Source: Candidatus Schekmanbacteria bacterium (GTDB lineage: Bacteria; CSSED10-310; JACPHN01). From it: a stretch of DNA of 64,000 nt. The translations under genes were made by a program, and so were the position numbers. Every line of letters starts with the position of its first letter. Within the stretch, counting starts at the first letter, position 1. Shown here piece by piece: positions 60,331 to 64,000 of the stretch. Where the stretch lies: positions 3,735 through 67,734 of the forward strand of contig JACPHN010000192.1 in the NCBI GenBank assembly GCA_016188575.1, given 5' to 3'. Under the pieces are notes generated by a model. That model ran no database searches, had not been told where the DNA came from, and was given only the letters and a program-made list of their open reading frames with translations.

Positions 60331-61366
60331 CGGCGGACGCGGGGGCCTCGCCAAGGGTGTGGTGTTCGACGCCATCCTGCTCGCCTATTTGCTGGTGCTC
60401 GCAACCGTCGCCGCGTATGGTCCGAGCCCCGAGCAAATGCTGATGCTCGGCCGCAACAGTTTCGTCGGCCTGATCCTGCTTGCCGCGAGCGCCACCGCGG
60501 CACTCGCCTTGCGGCGTGCCGGCGTCGCCACGGTGGGCAGCGTCGTTTTCGAGAAGGGCGCCGCGCCCAAAAGCGGCGAGCTGCGGCCGTGGTACCGCTC
60601 GTTCTGGGCCTGGCAGCTCTTGCTGGTGCTCGGAGCCACCTTCTACGTGGGCGCCCGCGAAACCGAAATGAGCCTCTACGAGCTCACCGACGAGGCGGGG
60701 TTCCGGGGCGCCACCAACCTCTTTCGCGGGATCTTCTCGCCCAACTTCGCGATCCTTCCGAAGGCGGTGCTCGCCATCATCGAGACCGTCTACATCGCGT
60801 TCATGGCCACCCTGATCGCCGTTCCGGTCGCCTTCGTGCTGAGCTTCACGGCGGCGAAGAACATCATGAGCCGCCACCCCGCGACTTTTGCCTTCTACGT
60901 GGCGCTGCGCACTGCCCTGAACGTCTCCCGGTCCGTCGAACCGCTCATCTGGGCAATCATCTTCTCAGTGTGGGTCGGCATCGGACCGTTTGCCGGCATG
61001 CTGGCGCTGATGATTCACTCGATCGCCTCGCTCGCAAAGCAGTACTCCGAGATCGTCGAATGTGTCGAGGACGGCCCGATCGAAGGCATCCAGTCGACGG
61101 GAGCGAGCTTCATCCAGACCATCTGGTTTGCCATCGTGCCGCAAATCGTCTTGCCGTACATTTCCTTTACTATTTACCGGTGGGACATCAACGTCCGCAT
61201 GGCGACGGTCATCGGCATGGTGGGCGGCGGCGGTATCGGCACAATTCTCTATCAATACCAGGGCCAGGCGATGTGGCCCGAGGTCGGCTGCCTGGTGGTC
61301 GTGATCGCCGCTGTGGTCTGGCTCATGGACACGGCCTCGGCCTACATACGCGAGGCGATCAAGTAA
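60320..61366 (+). CDS. phnE: PhnE-type ABC transporter permease
   Basis: A 348-residue permease with about eight hydrophobic stretches. The first two (DAILLAYLLVLATVAAY, GLILLAASATAALAL) precede the usual six-helix permease core. The EAA loop is seen around EDGPIEGIQSTGASFIQTIW, followed by VPQIVLPYISFTIYRWDINV and VIGMVGGGGIGTILYQYQGQ, all typical of PhnE. A strong GGAGG-AAGGAAG region precedes the ATG inside phnC. It completes a three-gene importer. Confidence 0.92.
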   Translation: MSTDGGRGGLAKGVVFDAILLAYLLVLATVAAYGPSPEQMLMLGRNSFVGLILLAASATAALALRRAGVATVGSVVFEKGAAPKSGELRPWYRSFWAWQLLLVLGATFYVGARETEMSLYELTDEAGFRGATNLFRGIFSPNFAILPKAVLAIIETVYIAFMATLIAVPVAFVLSFTAAKNIMSRHPATFAFYVALRTALNVSRSVEPLIWAIIFSVWVGIGPFAGMLALMIHSIASLAKQYSEIVECVEDGPIEGIQSTGASFIQTIWFAIVPQIVLPYISFTIYRWDINVRMATVIGMVGGGGIGTILYQYQGQAMWPEVGCLVVVIAAVVWLMDTASAYIREAIK

Positions 61367-61480
61367 CCGCCGCTCCCTCCAGTGCCGCGCCACCGCCGCC
61401 CAGCCGTGGCCGCGACTTGCTGGCGGGCCGAGTGCGTGGGGAGCTAACCAATCGTCACGCCGCGGCTCAATTAAGGCATG

Positions 61481-62230
61481 ATGCGCGAAGCAACGCCTAC
61501 TCTCGCGAACGAGACCATCCTATCGAGCGAGCCGCGGCCGGGCGAGGCGACAGCGGCGAGCCTGGACCCAGCGGCTCTCGGTACGACCCTGCCGCTGTCA
61601 GATGAAGCGCTCGTCGTGGCCGCCGTCCTCGGCAGCGAGGATGCGTTCGCCGAGCTGTCAGCGCGGTATCGCCCGGCGCTGGCGCGGACGGCTACAGCGC
61701 TGCTGGCGGCGCGCGGACTGAGCATCGGCGCGGCGGCCGATCAGGCCGATGATGTCGCGCAGGACGCCCTGGCGATCGCCTGGAGGTGCCTCCCTGGGTT
61801 GCATTCGCCGGATCGCTTCGGCGCCTGGCTGAACGCGATCACCAGGAACGCGGCCCGGCGCGCCGCGCGCCAGAGGCTGCGCGAGCCTGCCGCCGGTGAG
61901 CAGCCAGCGGGCAGCGAACGCGACAACCCCAGCCCGGCGCCGGACCCACTGCAGGCCATGCTCCGCGACGAGAGCCAGAGGCGACTCTACCAACGGCTCG
62001 CCGCTCTTCCCGAGACGTATCGTCTGCCGCTCTTGCTGCACTACTGGGATGATGTCCCGGTGGCGCGCATCGCGTCGTATTTGGGGAGTACCGTCGCCAC
62101 GGTCAAGTGGCGGATGTACCAGGCCCGCAAGGCGCTCCGCGCGGGGCTGTCAACGCTCGACGAGAGCCAGGCACCGGCGGAGCGCGAAACACCGGAGGAC
62201 ACTGTCCATGACGGAAGAGCAAACACGTGA
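61481..62230 (+). CDS. ECF-type RNA polymerase sigma factor
   Basis: A 249-residue sigma-70-like factor. Region 2 is clear (DDVAQDALAIAWRCLPGLHS, PDRFGAWLNAITRNAARRAA), and region 4 is a complete helix-turn-helix (LPETYRLPLLLHYWDDVPVA, RIASYLGSTVATVKWRMYQA). The N-terminal 45 residues are an extra unstructured lead. The second of two adjacent ATG codons (61481) is chosen for spacing from AAGG. Its 3' end overlaps the next gene by 23 nt, which suggests that the partner regulates or serves it. No classical anti-sigma factor is adjacent. Confidence 0.88.
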   Translation: MREATPTLANETILSSEPRPGEATAASLDPAALGTTLPLSDEALVVAAVLGSEDAFAELSARYRPALARTATALLAARGLSIGAAADQADDVAQDALAIAWRCLPGLHSPDRFGAWLNAITRNAARRAARQRLREPAAGEQPAGSERDNPSPAPDPLQAMLRDESQRRLYQRLAALPETYRLPLLLHYWDDVPVARIASYLGSTVATVKWRMYQARKALRAGLSTLDESQAPAERETPEDTVHDGRANT

Positions 62231-62732
62231 AATGGAACGGCTGCGGCGCGTCCTGAGAACGACGGCGAGAGCTGCCCGCGATGCAGTCGCCGCTGGCGGC
62301 GACGGGCCTTCGGCCGGCGACGCCTACCTCGCAAGCCAATACAACCGCGTGCGCACGCGACTGCAGAAGCTGCTACCGGAAATCGAGGGGCTCTTCGATG
62401 ATCTACCCGCGGGGAGCGGTGCGGAAGTCGTCGCTATTGCCTGTGGCCAGCTCGAAGCGTACCTCGCGACCGACACCGGCGCGGGCAGCGAGCGCGCGCA
62501 GGACAGGTCGGGACGGCTCTACGAGTCGGTCTTCGACATGGGTCCGTTCAAGATCGTTGTCGGCAGCGAGTTTGAAGACTTGCGGGAGCTCGGCAAGACG
62601 GTGCGCCGAATCGTTCACGAGGAGCGGCGCCGGCACCGGCGGCGGCCGTTCGGGCCAGCCGAGGGCGGGTGCTGCGCGGACGCCCGCGTGGAGGTCGACA
62701 TCGAGACCGATCAGGAGGAGGAGAAGCGTTGA
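62208..62732 (+). CDS. Hypothetical protein overlapping the sigma factor gene
   Basis: A 174-residue soluble protein I do not recognise. GGAGG 9 nt upstream fixes the ATG at 62208, inside the sigma gene. The N-terminal half is helical and charged (MTEEQTREMERLRRVLRTTA; YNRVRTRLQKLLPEIEGLFD). The middle has YESVFDMGPFKIVVGSEFED and the C-terminus is acidic (VDIETDQEEEKR) after a basic RRRRHRRR-like patch. There is no membrane segment or zinc motif of the common anti-sigma type. Translational coupling suggests a cytoplasmic modulator of the sigma factor; this is inference. Confidence 0.68.
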   Translation: MTEEQTREMERLRRVLRTTARAARDAVAAGGDGPSAGDAYLASQYNRVRTRLQKLLPEIEGLFDDLPAGSGAEVVAIACGQLEAYLATDTGAGSERAQDRSGRLYESVFDMGPFKIVVGSEFEDLRELGKTVRRIVHEERRRHRRRPFGPAEGGCCADARVEVDIETDQEEEKR

Positions 62733-62775
62733 CCGCGCCAGGATGCGGCCAGCAATAGCTGCCGAGCCGTATCTG

Positions 62776-62906
62776 AGAGGGTGTACGCAAAGTGGAGCTC
62801 CTTTCGTTTGCCGTTCATAAACCGCGGCCTCCAGGACGGAATCGCGCCCAGAGACCTCGGCACGAAGGCCAGCCTCCGCACTCGATCGACTTTCCGTACA
62901 CCCTCT
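62776..62906. mobile_element. 131-bp inverted-repeat element (MITE-like)
   Basis: Its ends AGAGGGTGTACGCAAAGT (62776 on) and the reverse complement of the right end AGAGGGTGTACGGAAAGT (to 62906) match at 17 of 18 positions. The sequence resembles IS256-type terminal repeats. No target duplication is evident. The core (about 62818-62875) shares AACC.C..CCT.CAGG.CGGAATCGC and CGGC..GAAGGCCAG with repeat R1. It has no coding capacity. Confidence 0.6.
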
Positions 62907-63234
62907 AACAGGAAACGGCACCATCTGGACGCAACCGAGCAAAGTCGTCCTCGAGCCCGTGGATTCAGGTAACCCTTGATCCACCGGCCCAAGGCAATCG
63001 ATGCGATGGCTGAGCGGTAATCTGGGGTTCCGTCTTCACCAGCGCCGTACGGTCATGGCTGAAGCGCGACCAGAGGCAGGCCGGCGACGCGGGGACAGTG
63101 GGGGCCGCGACGAGACGCTTGTACGCTGGTCGGCTCGTCGGCACGAGCTGGCAGCCTGACCGGATGCGGGCGGACGGACTCGATGCCCCGCTGTGGGAAC
63201 CGAGTCGAGAGGCCAGAAATCCAGGAGGAGCAGG
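62907..63234. other. No gene seen
   Basis: About 330 nt between the inverted-repeat element and a small minus-strand frame. Only short frames without family resemblance are present. Confidence 0.4.
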
Positions 63235-63402
63235 TCATATGCGGATGACACGCTCGCGCTCGAGGCGGGTCTTGGCGAAGTCCAGGAGCAAGCCATGCCG
63301 CCGTCCCCACGCCTCGAGGTCGCATTCCACCGTGACGAGGTGGATGGGGCTGAAAGTCGCGCCCACACTCGACGCTGTACAACCCTGTATCCGCTTGATC
63401 AT
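63235..63402 (-). CDS. Small ORF or gene remnant, 55 residues
   Basis: A frame with a natural-looking product: MIKRIQGCTASSVGATFSPI, HLVTVECDLEAWGRRHGLLL, DFAKTRLERERVIRI. Composition and the amphipathic C-terminal helix look coding, but I recognise no family and see no good ribosome site. It could be the tail of a deleted gene. Confidence 0.35.
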   Translation of the reverse strand: MIKRIQGCTASSVGATFSPIHLVTVECDLEAWGRRHGLLLDFAKTRLERERVIRI

Positions 63403-63459
63403 AGTGAGAATATCGGTAGATTATGTAATGATGTCGATATTGCATTGCGCATCGCCATA

Positions 63460-63488
63460 TTGACACGACAGCGAGAATATGCTAGTAT
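63460..63488 (+). promoter_or_regulatory. Strong sigma70-like promoter of the IS1380 transposase
   Basis: A perfect TTGACA (63460-63465), 17-nt spacer and TAGTAT (63483-63488), in an AT-rich stretch (63395-63530) unlike the rest of the window. RNA would start near 63495, about 39 nt before the transposase ATG, which has AAGGA 8 nt upstream. Confidence 0.65.
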
Positions 63489-63533
63489 CTGTATGTCGTA
63501 TATATAGTTTCCCCATGTATACAAGGATCAAAG

Positions 63534-64000
63534 ATGGTCGCGATGCTAGCATCCGCTGTTCTCCCTTATGCTTATGAGGAGGAAGGAACCTCGAGCGGAA
63601 TGACCGCTCTGGCAGGTCTGCCTCCCTACCTCGACCTGGCCCACGTCCTGGGCCTTCCGGATTCCATTCGACAGCATGTTCATCTTCGCGCCGACGGCCA
63701 GGGATACAGCGCCAGTCAGATGATCGTCAGCTTGGTCTTGCTCAATCTGGCCGGTGGCGACTGCGTCCAGGATCTCGACCTGCTGGCGGCCGACGGAGGC
63801 TTGCAGGGCGTGCTCGAAAGGGTCGAGCTGAGTCTGGCCCCCAAGGAGGAGCGTCCCGGTCTACGCAGGCGCCAGCGACGGCAGCGACAGCAGTGGCGTT
63901 GCGGGCGCGGGCAGGGCATCGTCCCCTCCCCGAGTGCCGCCTTCCGCTTCCTGGCGGGCTTTCACAATGCCCCGGAAGAAGCCAGGCGGCAGCCCGGGGT
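63534..64000 (+). CDS. IS1380-family transposase, N-terminal part (runs past window end)
   Basis: The first 155 codons are in the window and open to its end. The N-terminal helical region is typical of IS1380 transposases: LAGLPPYLDLAHVLGLPDSI, QMIVSLVLLNLAGGDCVQDL, DLLAADGGLQGVLERVELSL, PSAAFRFLAGFHNAPEEARR. The catalytic DDE domain lies beyond the edge. It has its own strong promoter and an AT-rich leader, signs of recent arrival. The left inverted repeat should lie in 63395-63530 but could not be paired without the right end. Confidence 0.82.
   Translation, partial: MVAMLASAVLPYAYEEEGTSSGMTALAGLPPYLDLAHVLGLPDSIRQHVHLRADGQGYSASQMIVSLVLLNLAGGDCVQDLDLLAADGGLQGVLERVELSLAPKEERPGLRRRQRRQRQQWRCGRGQGIVPSPSAAFRFLAGFHNAPEEARRQPG

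Noticed and set aside
1-64000. tRNA, rRNA or CRISPR arrays
   Set aside because: No cloverleaf with conserved T-loop, no rRNA-like stretch and no regularly spaced direct repeats were seen by eye; a covariance search was not possible.

Overview
The window is G+C-rich throughout, with dense, tightly packed genes and several 4-nt start/stop overlaps. It carries genes typical of Gram-negative bacteria: DsbD, lipoprotein signals, a PgaB-like envelope protein and a TatT-type TRAP lipoprotein. Many TPR/HEAT proteins, a chemosensory operon without a receptor gene, and a secreted protease with a Thr/Pro/Ala linker suggest a deltaproteobacterium-like or Binatota-like uncultured lineage. That placement is inference; no rRNA or tRNA gene was seen to anchor it.

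Layout. 1-2.4 kb: start of a macro-domain gene, then an AarF-type kinase overlapping an archaeal-type class I aldolase. 2.4-8.0 kb: a noncoding repeat (R1), a GAF/TPR protein, an unknown protein, and an IS200/IS605-type tnpB element inserted into a membrane-protein gene. 8.2-14.2 kb: a secreted beta-helix protein and a PpiC - HupE/UreJ - DUF3604 cassette. 14.3-16.1 kb: cmk and a small membrane protein on the plus strand. 16.1-24.5 kb: an envelope operon on the minus strand (large TPR protein, DsbD, thioredoxin, alkaline-phosphatase-superfamily enzyme, GHL13/PgaB-like lipoprotein). 24.6-26.8 kb: a TatT/DctP pair of a TRAP system without its membrane subunits.

26.8-27.9 kb is mobile-element debris: a DUF4338/DruA-like pseudogene containing repeat R2, and a stand-alone copy (R4) of the tnpB element's right end. 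27.9-32.7 kb is a compact ethanolamine locus, eutA-B-C-L-S. 33.1-37.7 kb is a boneyard: repeat R3, IS4 and IS66 transposase fragments, a heme O synthase fragment, a DUF2846-type gene apparently split by a frameshift, and an intact Phd/VapC toxin-antitoxin pair between two copies of one membrane-protein tail.

37.8-51.4 kb is one long minus-strand gene run in which nearly all junctions are under 25 nt: nusB, metallophosphoesterase, transglutaminase-like protein, CheY-like regulator, cheA, cheW, HEAT-repeat protein, cheR, cheB, mutL, miaA and an unknown gene. It combines housekeeping genes with a chemosensory pathway in which the HEAT protein occupies the position where a receptor gene might be expected. 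A divergent gene encodes a probably inactive Ser/Thr-kinase-like protein fused to a STAND-like ATPase and apparently cut short. 54.0-58.4 kb holds a multi-REC HDOD protein and an M43 protease with a C-terminal anchor. 58.6-61.4 kb is a phnDCE uptake operon behind a good sigma70-type promoter. 61.5-62.7 kb is an ECF-type sigma factor with an overlapping unknown partner. The right edge holds a 131-bp inverted-repeat element and the start of an IS1380-family transposase.

Most unusual themes: (1) an intact TnpB with a recognisable right-end RNA scaffold, plus a scaffold copy lacking tnpB beside eutS and a related noncoding repeat family scattered over 60 kb; (2) the reduced eut locus; (3) the receptor-less HEAT-containing chemosensory operon; (4) the PpiC-HupE-DUF3604 cassette.
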